A stretch of 64,000 nt of DNA from Persicitalea sp964500445 (GCA_964500445.1 CAZCOG010000008.1:100621-164620); one strand, 5' to 3'. Positions 26,869-36,199 are shown, counted from the first letter of the stretch. Numbers and translations are program-made. Notes: generated from the letters alone by a model not told the origin.

Positions 26869-27579
26869 CTAATTCTCGTAATTACTGATTGTGTATTTCT
26901 CCGTATTACAAAAAGTAAGGCTGTACACGTGGTAGCCTGATAGGCTGGTATGGTAGCGGCGGTAGATTTGGACAAGCGGAGTCATGGGCTTTATTTCAAA
27001 ATGACGGGCGGTGGATTCGTCGGCCAGCACGGCGCGGATGTCTTGTTCGAAACTAAGAATGTCGATTTCATGACGAACGCTCAGAGTTTTGAAAAGTGAG
27101 CCGTCGAGCAGGGGATTTTCGCAAAAATCTTCGAGTCCGGAATTGGGCAGATAGCTGCATTCCAGCAGTACGGGGTCCTGGTCCACGTAGCGAATGCGTT
27201 CGAAGGCTATACAGCCTACCTTTAATTCCTTTCTGTCGAGTTTATAGAAAAAACGATCCGGCCAGGCGATCGCAGTGGGGGGGCGTAGCATAACAGTTCG
27301 GGCTTCGTGTTCGGCTCCTACTACTTCCGAAAAACCTTTAAAAGAGAGCAGTCCCAGCGACTGCCGCGTGGCGCTCACGATGCTACCTTTGCCTTTCACT
27401 TTACGAATATAGCCTTCGCTCGCCAGTTCCTGTAGAGCCCGCCGGACGGTCATTCTGGCTATTTTGTGGGTGGCGCTCAGTTCATTTTCCGAAGGGAGCA
27501 GATCGCCCTCCTTATAGTTTCCGACCTGAATCTGGCTTTTTAGTAAGGCGTAAAGTTTTTGGTAATGCGCGGTTTCCAT
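26869..27579 (-). CDS. GntR-family (HutC/UTRA) transcriptional regulator
   Basis: A 236-aa regulator. The winged HTH at residues 5-70 is typical GntR (GDLLPSENELSATHKIARMTVRRALQEL... IRKVKGKGSIV), and residues 95-230 form a UTRA effector-binding domain (RVRYVDQDPVLLECSYLP; MTPLVQIYRRYH). UTRA regulators bind small metabolites, often sugars or sugar phosphates. The position directly upstream of deoC suggests control of deoxyribose or nucleoside catabolism, but the ligand is not shown by sequence. A promoter overlapped by direct ACAAGTA repeats lies 23-55 bases upstream and may be an autoregulatory operator. Confidence 0.88.
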   Translation of the reverse strand: METAHYQKLYALLKSQIQVGNYKEGDLLPSENELSATHKIARMTVRRALQELASEGYIRKVKGKGSIVSATRQSLGLLSFKGFSEVVGAEHEARTVMLRPPTAIAWPDRFFYKLDRKELKVGCIAFERIRYVDQDPVLLECSYLPNSGLEDFCENPLLDGSLFKTLSVRHEIDILSFEQDIRAVLADESTARHFEIKPMTPLVQIYRRYHTSLSGYHVYSLTFCNTEKYTISNYEN

Positions 27580-27601
27580 CGTGGGGTTCTAATACGAAGC
27601 G

Positions 27602-27634
27602 CAATATTACAAGTACATAATCTATATACAAGTA
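27602..27634 (-). promoter_or_regulatory. promoter with overlapping operator-like repeats for gntR-deoC
   Basis: On the minus strand TTG (27631-27629), a 19-base spacer and TAATATTG (27609-27602) fit a Bacteroidota promoter with one mismatch in the -7 box. ACAAGTA occurs on the plus strand at 27609-27615 and 27628-27634, 19 bases apart, overlapping both boxes. That is the arrangement expected for repression by the GntR protein. Confidence 0.45.
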
Positions 27635-27697
27635 ATCGGCCCGTAATTAACGCGGCCGAATGAGACTATTTTTAAAAACAGGAGAAGGAGAAGATTT

Positions 27698-28972
27698 TTA
27701 GATCATCCGGTGTAGCACGAAACGGGAAAAGAAAATTTTGCCCTCCCGCTTAATAAGTAATTCCACTTCGCGGCCATCACCTTTCTGAAGCATTTTGTAA
27801 ATTTCGCTGATGCTGATATCCGTCGCCGCCCGGTCATTGACAAACAGGATCTGGTCACCTTCGGCTAAGCCGGCACGCTGGGCGGGTGAATCTTTGGCCA
27901 CCGCCCGCACAAAGTAATCGCGTAGTTTGGCTCCAGTCGCCACGACTTCCAGGCCGCTCATGTCGTGTTCAAAAGCTTCGCGCAGGCGTTTTTTAATGGG
28001 CTTAAGTACCATGTAACGATCCTGGTAGTTCATCGTTACCTTGAAGCGCCGGAGTAGTTCGCAGCCCACATTGCCCTGCCGCTCGTCGCGATCCGGTAGT
28101 TTGGACCCGAAAGAAGTACTATCGGGGAAAGAAGCGACGATATTATCTAATTCAAAGCGACCAAACTTAATGCGTTCTATACGTCCCAAACTACCGTTGA
28201 TGACGCCATTGAGCCCTCGACCCAGCTGAGTGCGGATCACTTTCTCGGGTACCGGAATGATATTGTCCTTTGTTTTATCGAGAAAAAGGGCATGTCCGGC
28301 TCCGGTGTCGATAATAACGCGAATGGGATGCTCACGGCCATCGGCGAAGAGTGCGACAGCTTCGGTGAAGGGTTTAGTATCCTCGATCGAAATCGGGTAC
28401 TTGTCGCCTTTCCGCTTTCGGTACTTGTAGCGGTCAGGTTTTTCCAAAATCAATTCCTTGCGATTGAAGTCGATGGTAACGACGAAATTATTGAAAATAT
28501 CGTAGCCAAAAATACCATGAACCGGCACACCTACGTACTCCGATAAGTGCAGAAAATCTTCGTCCAGAATCAGCAGATTCTGGTGGTTGGCTTTCATGCG
28601 CAGCATAGAAAGCGAATTGTCCAGTGCTACGTGGGCCGACACGGCCTTTCCCTCACCCGCGCCGCTCAGAACGACTGGGCGGGTAAGTTGTAGTTTTTGA
28701 TTGCTCAAAGCCTTGGGGTCGGTAATAAGCGTAGTACTTACACCGGTATCCAGAATAAAATGCAGCGTGTCGGAGTCGTTGATCTGGACGGGAACGACAA
28801 TGAGGTTGGAATGAAATTCAAAGGGAATGCGCGTGACTTTGCGATTTCCTTCCAAAAAGAAACCGAATTTGTCAGCGGGTTCCCACATTTCCGTCTTTTG
28901 AGCAAATGAACGGCAGGAACTACCCAAAAGCAGCGACAATAAGAAGAAAATGTAAAGCTCTGTTTTTTTCAT
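27698..28972 (-). CDS. exported retropepsin-like aspartic protease with PDZ domain
   Basis: A 424-aa exported protein. The signal peptide ends near SFAQ (residue 25). Two aspartic-protease half-sites occur in one chain: FILDTGVSTTLI (about residue 92) and VIIDTGAGHALFLD (about residue 220). So it can form the full catalytic pair intramolecularly, unlike viral retropepsins, which must dimerise. Residues about 335-420 form a PDZ domain (GAKLRDYFVRAV, SPAQRAGLAEGDQILFVND). This clan AA protease-PDZ layout is common in Bacteroidota, but targets are unknown. A possible promoter (TTTG / TACCTTTG, spacer 22) lies just upstream. The gene is divergent from tpiA and is not obviously part of an operon. 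Confidence 0.85.
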   Translation of the reverse strand: MKKTELYIFFLLSLLLGSSCRSFAQKTEMWEPADKFGFFLEGNRKVTRIPFEFHSNLIVVPVQINDSDTLHFILDTGVSTTLITDPKALSNQKLQLTRPVVLSGAGEGKAVSAHVALDNSLSMLRMKANHQNLLILDEDFLHLSEYVGVPVHGIFGYDIFNNFVVTIDFNRKELILEKPDRYKYRKRKGDKYPISIEDTKPFTEAVALFADGREHPIRVIIDTGAGHALFLDKTKDNIIPVPEKVIRTQLGRGLNGVINGSLGRIERIKFGRFELDNIVASFPDSTSFGSKLPDRDERQGNVGCELLRRFKVTMNYQDRYMVLKPIKKRLREAFEHDMSGLEVVATGAKLRDYFVRAVAKDSPAQRAGLAEGDQILFVNDRAATDISISEIYKMLQKGDGREVELLIKREGKIFFSRFVLHRMI

Positions 28973-28997
28973 AACCCCCTCACTCCATTACAATTAG

Positions 28998-29031
28998 CAA
29001 AGGTAATGTTTTGTTCTTGTTTAAACACAAA
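28998..29031 (-). promoter_or_regulatory. possible promoter of the retropepsin-PDZ gene
   Basis: On the minus strand TTTG (29031-29028) and TACCTTTG (29005-28998) match the Bacteroidota boxes. The spacer is 22 bases, slightly long. Confidence 0.4.
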
Positions 29032-29109
29032 TAAAACTTATTTAGTGTCAAGAGAATGTTAATAATTTTCGTGCCAGCGCCTATTTCTCGGGATTGGACG
29101 AAAATTTGG

Positions 29110-29117
29110 TAGATTTG
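29110..29117 (+). promoter_or_regulatory. -7 element upstream of tpiA
   Basis: TAGATTTG matches TAnnTTTG exactly, 40 bases before the tpiA start. No clear -33 TTTG is found at the right spacing, only TTTC at 22 bases. Confidence 0.35.
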
Positions 29118-29156
29118 GGCTTGTCTTAACCCTAAAACCGTAATTCCCGCCCCATT

Positions 29157-29921
29157 ATGCGCAAGAAAATTGTAGCTGGTAATTGGAAAATGAATAAGAC
29201 CCTCGATGAAGCCGTCGCGCTGACCTCAGAGGTTGTCAATATGATTAAAGATGAAGTTTCGGGCGAGGTGGAGGTGATCCTCTGCGTACCTTCGCTGTAC
29301 CTGACGACTCTTAAAAAACATACCGAAGGAGCTGCCAGGATTTCACTGGGTGCTCAAAATTGCCACGAAAAACCTTCCGGTGCGTACACCGGTGAAATTT
29401 CGGCCCCGATGCTCAAAGCCATCGACATCCCCAATGTCATTATTGGCCACAGCGAGCGGCGGCAGTACTTCGGTGAAACCAATGAGCAATTGGCCGAAAA
29501 GGTGAACATTGCCCTGGAAAATGGCCTGACGCCTATCTTCTGCTGTGGCGAGTCGCTGGATCAGCGGCAAAATGAGGACTACATTGGTTTTGTAAAAAAT
29601 CAAATTACCGAAAGTCTTTTCCACCTCACCGCCGAACAGCTATCTAATGTCGTCATTGCTTACGAACCCATCTGGGCCATCGGTACCGGCTTGACCGCCA
29701 GCGCGGAGCAAGCCCAGGAAATGCACGCCGCCCTGCGGGCACATCTTGCCGACAAGTACAGCGCCGAAGTAGCTGACGAGATTTCGATACTTTACGGTGG
29801 TAGCGTAGGTGCGGCCAACGCCGCCGAGCTTTTCGCCAATCCCGATGTGGACGGTGGTCTGGTGGGCGGCGCATCGCTCAAATCCCGCGATTTCACCGAG
29901 ATCGTGAAAGCCCGGCAGTAG
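29157..29921 (+). CDS. tpiA: triose-phosphate isomerase
   Basis: A 254-aa glycolytic TIM barrel interconverting dihydroxyacetone phosphate and glyceraldehyde-3-phosphate. Catalytic residues are all visible: Asn9 and Lys11 in AGNWKMN, His98 in IIGHSERRQYFGE and Glu170 in AYEPIWAIGTG, followed by the phosphate-binding YGGSV. Length and start are canonical. The following HhH gene is only 38 bases downstream, so the two may share a transcript. A TAGATTTG box upstream is a likely -7 promoter element. Confidence 0.97.
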   Translation: MRKKIVAGNWKMNKTLDEAVALTSEVVNMIKDEVSGEVEVILCVPSLYLTTLKKHTEGAARISLGAQNCHEKPSGAYTGEISAPMLKAIDIPNVIIGHSERRQYFGETNEQLAEKVNIALENGLTPIFCCGESLDQRQNEDYIGFVKNQITESLFHLTAEQLSNVVIAYEPIWAIGTGLTASAEQAQEMHAALRAHLADKYSAEVADEISILYGGSVGAANAAELFANPDVDGGLVGGASLKSRDFTEIVKARQ

Positions 29922-29959
29922 GGTTTTTATAAAATTGGCGTTGTAAACAACCGCTACGC

Positions 29960-32059
29960 ATGCCAAAACCGCTACGTATCAAGTACTTTCTTGTTTTGAT
30001 GGGTAGCGGTTTTGCTATGGTACTTGCGGCTGCTCCGGCTTTTGCCCAAACCCCGCCGCGTCGCGAAATCGACATTCAGCAGTTTGTGCAGGAGCTCTTT
30101 CCCGTTCCCAGCGAGGACATCAATTACAGCGATCTGTTCGAGTCGCTGTTTCAACTGTATGCCAATCCGCGCGATCTGAATACGGCCACCCGTGACGAAC
30201 TGGCGGCTACTTATATCCTTACCCAAGCGCAGTTGGACGCCTTTATGGACTATCGTGCTCAGCTTGGTCCGCTGCTTTCGCTGTACGAATTACAGGCAAT
30301 ACCTGGCTTTGACCTACCTACCATTCGGCGACTACAGCCTTTTGTGACAGTACAGACGCAGCGGCTCTCGCTGCGCGAATCGCTGAGGAATCCCACGCAG
30401 CATTATCTCATCCTGCGGTCAGAAAGGCTCCTGGAACAACAAAAAGGTTTTTCCGAAATAGACACAACTACCCGCTCCCTTACCCGGTATGCGGGTGATC
30501 CCTATCAGGTATACGCCCGTTATCGCTACTCGCGTATCGGGGCTTTTAGCTTTGGATTTACCGCCGAGAAGGATGCCGGAGAAGTACTGGCCTGGCGACC
30601 CGAGCGGCAAATTTTTGGCGGAGATTTCACTTCTTTTCACGCCCAAATCATGAACCGGGGCCGACTCAAAAACCTTATCATCGGCGATTTTCAGATGCAG
30701 GCTGGCCAGGGCCTGGTAATGGCCGCGGGTTTTGCCTTGGGCAAAGGGACCGAAACTATCCTGACCACCTACCGAAGCACGCTCGGTCTGCGGCCTTACA
30801 CCTCAGTACTTGAAGCAGGTTTCTTTCGTGGCGCGGCGGCGACAGTGAATGTGCGCAAAAATCTTGACGTTACGCTGTTTGGCTCGGCTACCCGCCGCGA
30901 CGCCAGCCTGAGTGAACCGGGCGATGGACCCGACGGCACGGTCATCTCTTCGCTGCTCACTGCCGGGCTGCACCGTACGCCTTCCGAACGCGATAAGCAG
31001 GGACTAATTCCTGAAAAAAACATCGGTTTTCACGCACTCTACACGTTCCCCGAACAAAGCGGCAAGATTGGGCTCACTGCCCTTTACACGCATTTTGACG
31101 GGAGCTTACAGCGGCGTGACCTGCCCTATAACAAATTTGAATTTACGGGAAAAGAAAACCTGACCGTCGGCCTACACGGTGATTACCATTGGCAGAACTT
31201 CCATTTCTTCGGCGAAGGTGCGCGCTCCCAAAGCGGCGGGTTGGGCGGCGTAGGTGGCTTGATTACCACCCTGAGCAAGGCCTTGGATTTTACCTTTCAG
31301 GTTAGGCACTACGACCGCGATTTCCATACGTTCTACGGTAATCCGATTGCCGAAGGTTCGCGACCCATCAACGAATCAGGTACTTACTGGGGGTTGCGCT
31401 ACAAGCCCAATCGTCGCTGGCAGATCAGCGGCTTCTACGATCGCTTCCGCTTTCCCTGGCTGAAGTACCTGGTCAATGCGCCCTCCGATGGCAATGATCG
31501 ACTGCTGCACGTCCGGTACACGCCTAATAAACGATTCACGGCTTTCGCGCTTTTCCACGAAGAGCACAAGCAGCGCAACCTGCCAGGGAATACAGCCCCG
31601 CTCCCCGACCTGGCAACTACCATTCGCCGCACCACGGTGTTGCAGGCTGAATACGATGTACCGCTGAAATTTGCGGTACGCACCCGCGTACAGGGCGGCG
31701 ACTACGCTTTCGTAGGCGCGTCGCGATCGCAGGGAATTACGGTAATTCAGGATCTGACGTGGCGATTTTCCAAAATTGAACTCAGCGGAAGAGTTGCCTA
31801 TTTCGCCACCGATAATTACGACAGCCGCCAATACGTTTATGAAAAAGATGTACTGTATGCCTTTTCGTTGCCTGCCTACTATAACACAGGTACCCGGCAC
31901 TATGTCATGCTGCGGTATGCCATATCAAGAAATCTGAGGATCTGGCTTCGTTGGTCGCAGTCGCGGTTCAGCGACACCGAACTCATTAGCTCCGGCCTCA
32001 GCGAAATCCAGGGCAATACCCGTAGTGAAGTGAAAGCGCAGGTGATGTATTCTTTTTAA
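29960..32059 (+). CDS. exported helix-hairpin-helix protein with predicted outer-membrane barrel
   Basis: A 699-aa envelope protein. A signal peptide (ends PAFAQ, about residue 30) is followed by ComEA-like helix-hairpin-helix motifs at about 65-135 (LNTATRDELAATYILTQAQ, LLSLYELQAIPGFDLPTIRRL). The remaining ~550 residues are alternating strands rich in aromatic residues, ending in a C-terminal strand (EVKAQVMYSF) typical of outer-membrane barrels. This family is common in Bacteroidota, but its role is not established. HhH motifs usually bind DNA, so a link to DNA uptake is a possibility, not a conclusion. It follows tpiA by 38 bases. The gene is convergent with the DUF4249 gene across a REP-like interval. 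Confidence 0.75.
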   Translation: MPKPLRIKYFLVLMGSGFAMVLAAAPAFAQTPPRREIDIQQFVQELFPVPSEDINYSDLFESLFQLYANPRDLNTATRDELAATYILTQAQLDAFMDYRAQLGPLLSLYELQAIPGFDLPTIRRLQPFVTVQTQRLSLRESLRNPTQHYLILRSERLLEQQKGFSEIDTTTRSLTRYAGDPYQVYARYRYSRIGAFSFGFTAEKDAGEVLAWRPERQIFGGDFTSFHAQIMNRGRLKNLIIGDFQMQAGQGLVMAAGFALGKGTETILTTYRSTLGLRPYTSVLEAGFFRGAAATVNVRKNLDVTLFGSATRRDASLSEPGDGPDGTVISSLLTAGLHRTPSERDKQGLIPEKNIGFHALYTFPEQSGKIGLTALYTHFDGSLQRRDLPYNKFEFTGKENLTVGLHGDYHWQNFHFFGEGARSQSGGLGGVGGLITTLSKALDFTFQVRHYDRDFHTFYGNPIAEGSRPINESGTYWGLRYKPNRRWQISGFYDRFRFPWLKYLVNAPSDGNDRLLHVRYTPNKRFTAFALFHEEHKQRNLPGNTAPLPDLATTIRRTTVLQAEYDVPLKFAVRTRVQGGDYAFVGASRSQGITVIQDLTWRFSKIELSGRVAYFATDNYDSRQYVYEKDVLYAFSLPAYYNTGTRHYVMLRYAISRNLRIWLRWSQSRFSDTELISSGLSEIQGNTRSEVKAQVMYSF

Positions 32060-32068
32060 GCCGTTGGC

Positions 32069-32178
32069 GGACAGCTGTTAGCTCTCGGCCTTTCTAAAAT
32101 GCGGTTGTTGCTAACTGCTTTTTATTTAACGGCAAAAGCAAGCCGGTGGCAGAAAGCCGACTGCTGATAGCCGACTGC
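32069..32178. repeat. REP-like inverted pair between convergent genes
   Basis: A GCTGTTAGCTCTCGGCC element (about 32074-32090) and, in inverse orientation, GGCTATCAGCAGTCGGC (about 32156-32172) bracket the interval. AGCCGACTGC is directly repeated at 32155 and 32169. Such imperfect CAGC/TCGGC repeats look like dispersed intergenic elements and may also end both transcripts. Confidence 0.4.
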
Positions 32179-32180
32179 CA

Positions 32181-33098
32181 TCAAGACTTCGGCTTCGCCG
32201 TCTTTGGATCGATAATCGTTTCGGCGCGATTGACGGCGGAAGCGCCGAAGAAGCCGAGGGCTTTCTTGCCGTTGGGATTTACGTTCTGAATATTCGTAGG
32301 AATGTTGGCGGGTGGCACGGCAAAAATACCACCGTTGGTAGTTTCCTGCCGGACCTGGAACAGGAAGTAATAAGATTCCAGCGTGATACTATACAACTCG
32401 ACGCCCACAGTGTCGCCCGCCGAGAAAAGCTGGTTGACGTTGATCGCCTGCCGCAACGGCTGAATAAAAACCAGTCCGTCGGAAGGTGAGCCGGGGCTAA
32501 ATGAGGCGTCATAAACCAACGAAATATTCTCGGGATCGGCACCATAAGGCCGACCGCCTTTCAGGGGTTTTATCCAATAGGTGTCGTTCAGGCCGGGAAA
32601 ATCGCGGGCGTAGAACTGCGCGAGATAACCATCCTTAGGACCTTCGGGGGGAGTGATGGGAAAGCTTTCTTCTTCGTAGACCAGCGAGTCGATTTTCGGC
32701 ACCCGCTTGATTTCGTTGATGGCGGCGTATTCCTCGCCGTCGTAACGAATCTGTAAGGCATATTTTCTCCCGATGCGACCCAGCGATGCCGTGTCCGACT
32801 TGGGCGTCCATGTATAGATACCCTTGCCAGTTTCATCCGTGAATTCATAGATTGTACCTGCGTCATCGGTCACTGTGACCTCGGCGCCAAGGGCAGGTTT
32901 GGCCGGACCATTATCGAAATAAGCCCCCGAAAGCGTCAGGCGTACGGTCTGAGTGCCGGGCTGGTTGGTGATCCAGCCGTCCACAACGAGTTGGGTGGGG
33001 CCAGTCTCGGTTTTAATGTCGATGGCATCTTCGCAGCTTGTCAGGAAACCCACCGTAGCTAACAAACTTAAAAAGAGATATATGGTACTTTTCTTCAT
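32181..33098 (-). CDS. DUF4249 lipoprotein, partner of a TonB-dependent receptor
   Basis: A 305-aa lipoprotein with lipobox LTSC (Cys at about residue 22), immediately followed by acidic residues (EDAID). The body fits DUF4249: a first beta-sandwich (QLVVDGWITNQPGTQTVRLTLS), a conserved IDSLVYEEE segment, and a second half with YWIKPLKGG and SITLESYYFLFQVR. DUF4249 proteins are normally encoded right after a TonB-dependent receptor in Bacteroidota and probably help capture its ligand at the surface. Here the receptor (ending 33809) is separated from it by an SDR gene. The start lies two bases after the SDR stop, so all three are likely one operon. Ligand unknown. Confidence 0.85.
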   Translation of the reverse strand: MKKSTIYLFLSLLATVGFLTSCEDAIDIKTETGPTQLVVDGWITNQPGTQTVRLTLSGAYFDNGPAKPALGAEVTVTDDAGTIYEFTDETGKGIYTWTPKSDTASLGRIGRKYALQIRYDGEEYAAINEIKRVPKIDSLVYEEESFPITPPEGPKDGYLAQFYARDFPGLNDTYWIKPLKGGRPYGADPENISLVYDASFSPGSPSDGLVFIQPLRQAINVNQLFSAGDTVGVELYSITLESYYFLFQVRQETTNGGIFAVPPANIPTNIQNVNPNGKKALGFFGASAVNRAETIIDPKTAKPKS

Positions 33099-33100
33099 AG

Positions 33101-33775
33101 CTATTCTTTGTAAGAAATAATTGGTTTTTGCTGGATGTATCTGTCGCCTTCCAGCGAATCCAACATAAATTTTGCGACCTCGCGGCGGCTGATGGTCATT
33201 TTGTCTGGCTTGGCGGTTTTACTATTCAGCAACACCTGAATGGGTTTTTCTTGGGTTTCGTTAGTGAGCCCCACAGGCCGTACGATTGTCCAGTCCAGTC
33301 CCGATTTTTCCCAGACTGCCTCCTGCCGTTCATGATCACGGTAGGTAACACCGATTTTGGTGGTATTGATGAAAAAACGAAACCAGCTTGGAAGGTCGGC
33401 TTTGGATTCACCCGTCCCCCAGGCGGTGACGATCAGGCAGCGTCTTAGGCCTATTTGTTTTGCCACGGTCACAACCTTCTCTGCTACTTCGCTTAAAAAT
33501 GTCGGCGATGAACTCAACTTAGACCATAGCCACCACTCGTTTTTCCGGGAAATATTCAAAGCGTTAAAAACGGCTTCACACTCTTGCATTACCTGCGTTA
33601 AATCCCTAGCAGAAGTTGGAATACCTTTAATAATCTTTAAATCAGGGTGCTCGATATCGAGGCTGCTCTGTGCCCGAACTAATGCGTTCACCGCATAGCC
33701 TCGGTTCAAAGCCTCCTTCACAATCCAAATTCCGGTACGTCCCGTCGCGCCGAGTACAGCTATTTTTCTTTTCAT
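33101..33775 (-). CDS. NAD(P)-binding SDR-like protein (NmrA/atypical SDR)
   Basis: A 224-aa atypical short-chain dehydrogenase fold. It starts with the dinucleotide motif VLGATGRTGIWIVKEAL (residues 7-23) and continues with RGYAVNALVR, AVFNALNIS and a later WTIVRPVGLTNE segment. The YxxxK pair of classical SDRs is absent, as in NmrA-like and flavin-reductase-like (BVR-B) members, so catalytic activity is uncertain. It lies between a TonB receptor (34 bases upstream) and its usual DUF4249 partner (2 bases downstream), all on the minus strand, and seems inserted into that operon. No signal peptide: cytoplasmic. Confidence 0.8.
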   Translation of the reverse strand: MKRKIAVLGATGRTGIWIVKEALNRGYAVNALVRAQSSLDIEHPDLKIIKGIPTSARDLTQVMQECEAVFNALNISRKNEWWLWSKLSSSPTFLSEVAEKVVTVAKQIGLRRCLIVTAWGTGESKADLPSWFRFFINTTKIGVTYRDHERQEAVWEKSGLDWTIVRPVGLTNETQEKPIQVLLNSKTAKPDKMTISRREVAKFMLDSLEGDRYIQQKPIISYKE

Positions 33776-33808
33776 CGCGTTGTTTCTTGAATCACTCAGC
33801 TAAGCGTT

Positions 33809-36199
33809 TCAGAATTTAAAATTATACGTCACAGCCGGAATTACCGACCCGATCACCGAAAAACGAATGGCTTCGGTCGTTAGCGCATTGTCTTCATTCT
33901 GCTGGACATAGACTGAGTACGGATTCCGGCGGTTATAAGCGTTATACACCGAAAACACCCACTCCCCCTGAACGACTCCGAACAGTTTTTTCCGGGACTT
34001 CAAAGTCGCCGCCAGGTCAAGACGATTGTACGGTGGAATGCGGTTGTTGTTGCGGGCATTGTATACGTTGTGCGGCAACGCCCAGCCATTATACACAAAG
34101 CGGTTGGTAGGGAAAGTCGCGGGGGTACCCGATGCAAATGTAAAAGTGGACGATAGCGTCAATCGTTCGTTGAGATTATAAATCCCGACCAGTGTAGCGT
34201 TGTGGGGTTTGTCGAAGCGAGCCGGAAACCAGTCGTCGTTGTTGACGCCGTCGACCAGCCGCTCCGTACGGGCCAGCGTGTAACTGAGCCAGCCCGTGAG
34301 GCGGCCTTTGTTTTTTCTCAGGAGAAACTCCGCGCCGTAGGCGCGCCCTTTACCAAAAAGTAAATCGCCCTCCACGTATCGATTGAGCAGTAGGTCGGAA
34401 TTTCGCACATAGTCGATCTGGTTTTTCAAATCCTTATAATACACTTCAATGGAGGCTTCGTAAGTATTGTCGCGAAAATTCTGGAACCAGCCCAAAGCCA
34501 CCTGATCGGCGATTTCGGGTTTGATGATATTGGTACTAAGCGTCCAGACGTCGAGCGGAGAAGTAGCTGCCGTGTTGGATAGAAGATGCAGGTACTGCGC
34601 AGTCCGATTGTAGCTGGCCTTGATAGAAGCTGTAGAGCTCAGACCGATATTCATGGAAAATCTAGGCTCCCAGTTGCCGTACCGCTTAATGAAGTCGCCT
34701 TTGGCTACCGCTGTACCCGGCAACACGGGAAACTTGCGCTCTCCTGGTTGAAGTTCCTGATATTGGTAGACTTGTCCCGGTCCGAGGTTACGGTACAATG
34801 AGTATCGCAGGCCGTATTGCAGCGAAAAGCGCTCGGAGATTTTTTGCTCGTTGCCAATGTAGAGGGCCGACTCGTCGCCAAATCGGGAATCGAGGCTGAT
34901 GTTGCGGCTTTCGCCGCTGGACACGGCCACGGCATCACCGGGACGGCTGTCGTATTTGATGTACTGTCCGCCGAAGCTGATCTGGTTGTTGGGTGTGAGA
35001 TAGTAGGTGAAGTCGGGCTTTACGCTGGTACTGATAATTTTGGAGTTCCACTCGAAGCGGTCATTGGGCGTTTGGTTGTTAGGGTCCGAATTGATGGAAT
35101 AGTCGTAGTTGCTGTAATAAGTTGTAAGGTTGAGGAAAAGCTTATTGGAAAAAATGTGATTCCAGCGTGCCGTGGCGGTGCCGTTGCCCCAGCCAAAACC
35201 AAAAACATCGGCCCCAAAAACATCGCGCCCAAAGTACCCTGAAGCATAAACGGTATTCTTGTCGTTGATACGGTAGTTGACCTTTGCCGTAAGGTCGTAA
35301 AAATTGAAGCGGGTTTTCTTCAAATCGCCTTTCAGAAAAGGCTTGGCCAGCACGTCGATGTATGAACGACGCGCCGCCACGATGAAGGATCCGCGCCCGT
35401 CGGCGAAGGGCTGTTCGTAAGTCAGCCGCGAGAAAATGGTGCCGATTCCGCCATTGATTTCGCGCTTCTTGGTATTGCCCTCCTTCATTCGGACGTCCAG
35501 AATAGACGAAATACGCCCACCGTACTGCGCCGGAATGCCGCCTTTGATGAGCTTGACATCCTTGACGGCATCGGGGTTAAAGACCGAGAAAAAACCAAAT
35601 AAGTGAGAAGAATTATAGACGGGAGCCTCATCCAGCAGGATCAGGTTTTGTGATACATCACCACCCCGCACATTGAATCCCGACGCGCCTTCGCCGACGG
35701 TCGTCACGCCGGGTAGTAGTTGAATGCTGCGGATGATATCTACTTCACCAAGTAAAGCCGGAATCTGGCGAATCGTTTTGATATCCACCTTATTGACCGA
35801 CATTTCCAGGCTGCGAACGTTTTCATCTTCTTTTCTAGTAGAAATCACTACCTCTTCCAGTTGTTTACTTTCAGAGGCCATCTCTACGTTTCGGCGTTGA
35901 TCGGCATTGAGCGTCACGCGCTCAGTTAGCTTCTGGTAGCCGATGTAGGTGAACACCAGCGAATACTCGCCCTCCGGCAGGGTGATAGAGTAGAAGCCGT
36001 AAGGATTCGTCACTACGCCCGTGCTGGCTTCCCGAACATAAACTGACACCCCGATCAGCCCCTCACCGTTGGCGATATCCTTTACGTAACCGCTGACCGT
36101 GTATTTTTCCTGCGCCCGGGCGCTCAGCGTGCCCAGCAGCAGCATGAACCCCAAGTATGTAATCCGTATTATATTCTTCATCAAGAAATGCTTTTTCAT
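33809..36199 (-). CDS. TonB-dependent receptor with carboxypeptidase-regulatory-like N-domain
   Basis: A 796-aa outer-membrane receptor. Signal peptide (NIIRITYLGFMLLLG...ARAQ), then a carboxypeptidase-D-regulatory-like domain (about 30-110, YTVSGYVKDIANGEGLIGV). The plug (about 120-230) has GEVDIIRSIQLLPGV and SGFNVRGGDVSQNLILLDEAP. A large barrel ends in a canonical Phe-terminated strand (VIPAVTYNFKF). The ATG at 36199 was chosen because GGAAGG sits a few bases ahead of it; another ATG lies 18 bases upstream. It is first in a probable operon with an SDR and a DUF4249 lipoprotein, the usual receptor partner. A TAAGTTTG box (36259-36266, minus strand) may be the -7 element. The substrate is not evident; no SusD partner is present. 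Confidence 0.9.
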   Translation of the reverse strand: MKKHFLMKNIIRITYLGFMLLLGTLSARAQEKYTVSGYVKDIANGEGLIGVSVYVREASTGVVTNPYGFYSITLPEGEYSLVFTYIGYQKLTERVTLNADQRRNVEMASESKQLEEVVISTRKEDENVRSLEMSVNKVDIKTIRQIPALLGEVDIIRSIQLLPGVTTVGEGASGFNVRGGDVSQNLILLDEAPVYNSSHLFGFFSVFNPDAVKDVKLIKGGIPAQYGGRISSILDVRMKEGNTKKREINGGIGTIFSRLTYEQPFADGRGSFIVAARRSYIDVLAKPFLKGDLKKTRFNFYDLTAKVNYRINDKNTVYASGYFGRDVFGADVFGFGWGNGTATARWNHIFSNKLFLNLTTYYSNYDYSINSDPNNQTPNDRFEWNSKIISTSVKPDFTYYLTPNNQISFGGQYIKYDSRPGDAVAVSSGESRNISLDSRFGDESALYIGNEQKISERFSLQYGLRYSLYRNLGPGQVYQYQELQPGERKFPVLPGTAVAKGDFIKRYGNWEPRFSMNIGLSSTASIKASYNRTAQYLHLLSNTAATSPLDVWTLSTNIIKPEIADQVALGWFQNFRDNTYEASIEVYYKDLKNQIDYVRNSDLLLNRYVEGDLLFGKGRAYGAEFLLRKNKGRLTGWLSYTLARTERLVDGVNNDDWFPARFDKPHNATLVGIYNLNERLTLSSTFTFASGTPATFPTNRFVYNGWALPHNVYNARNNNRIPPYNRLDLAATLKSRKKLFGVVQGEWVFSVYNAYNRRNPYSVYVQQNEDNALTTEAIRFSVIGSVIPAVTYNFKF

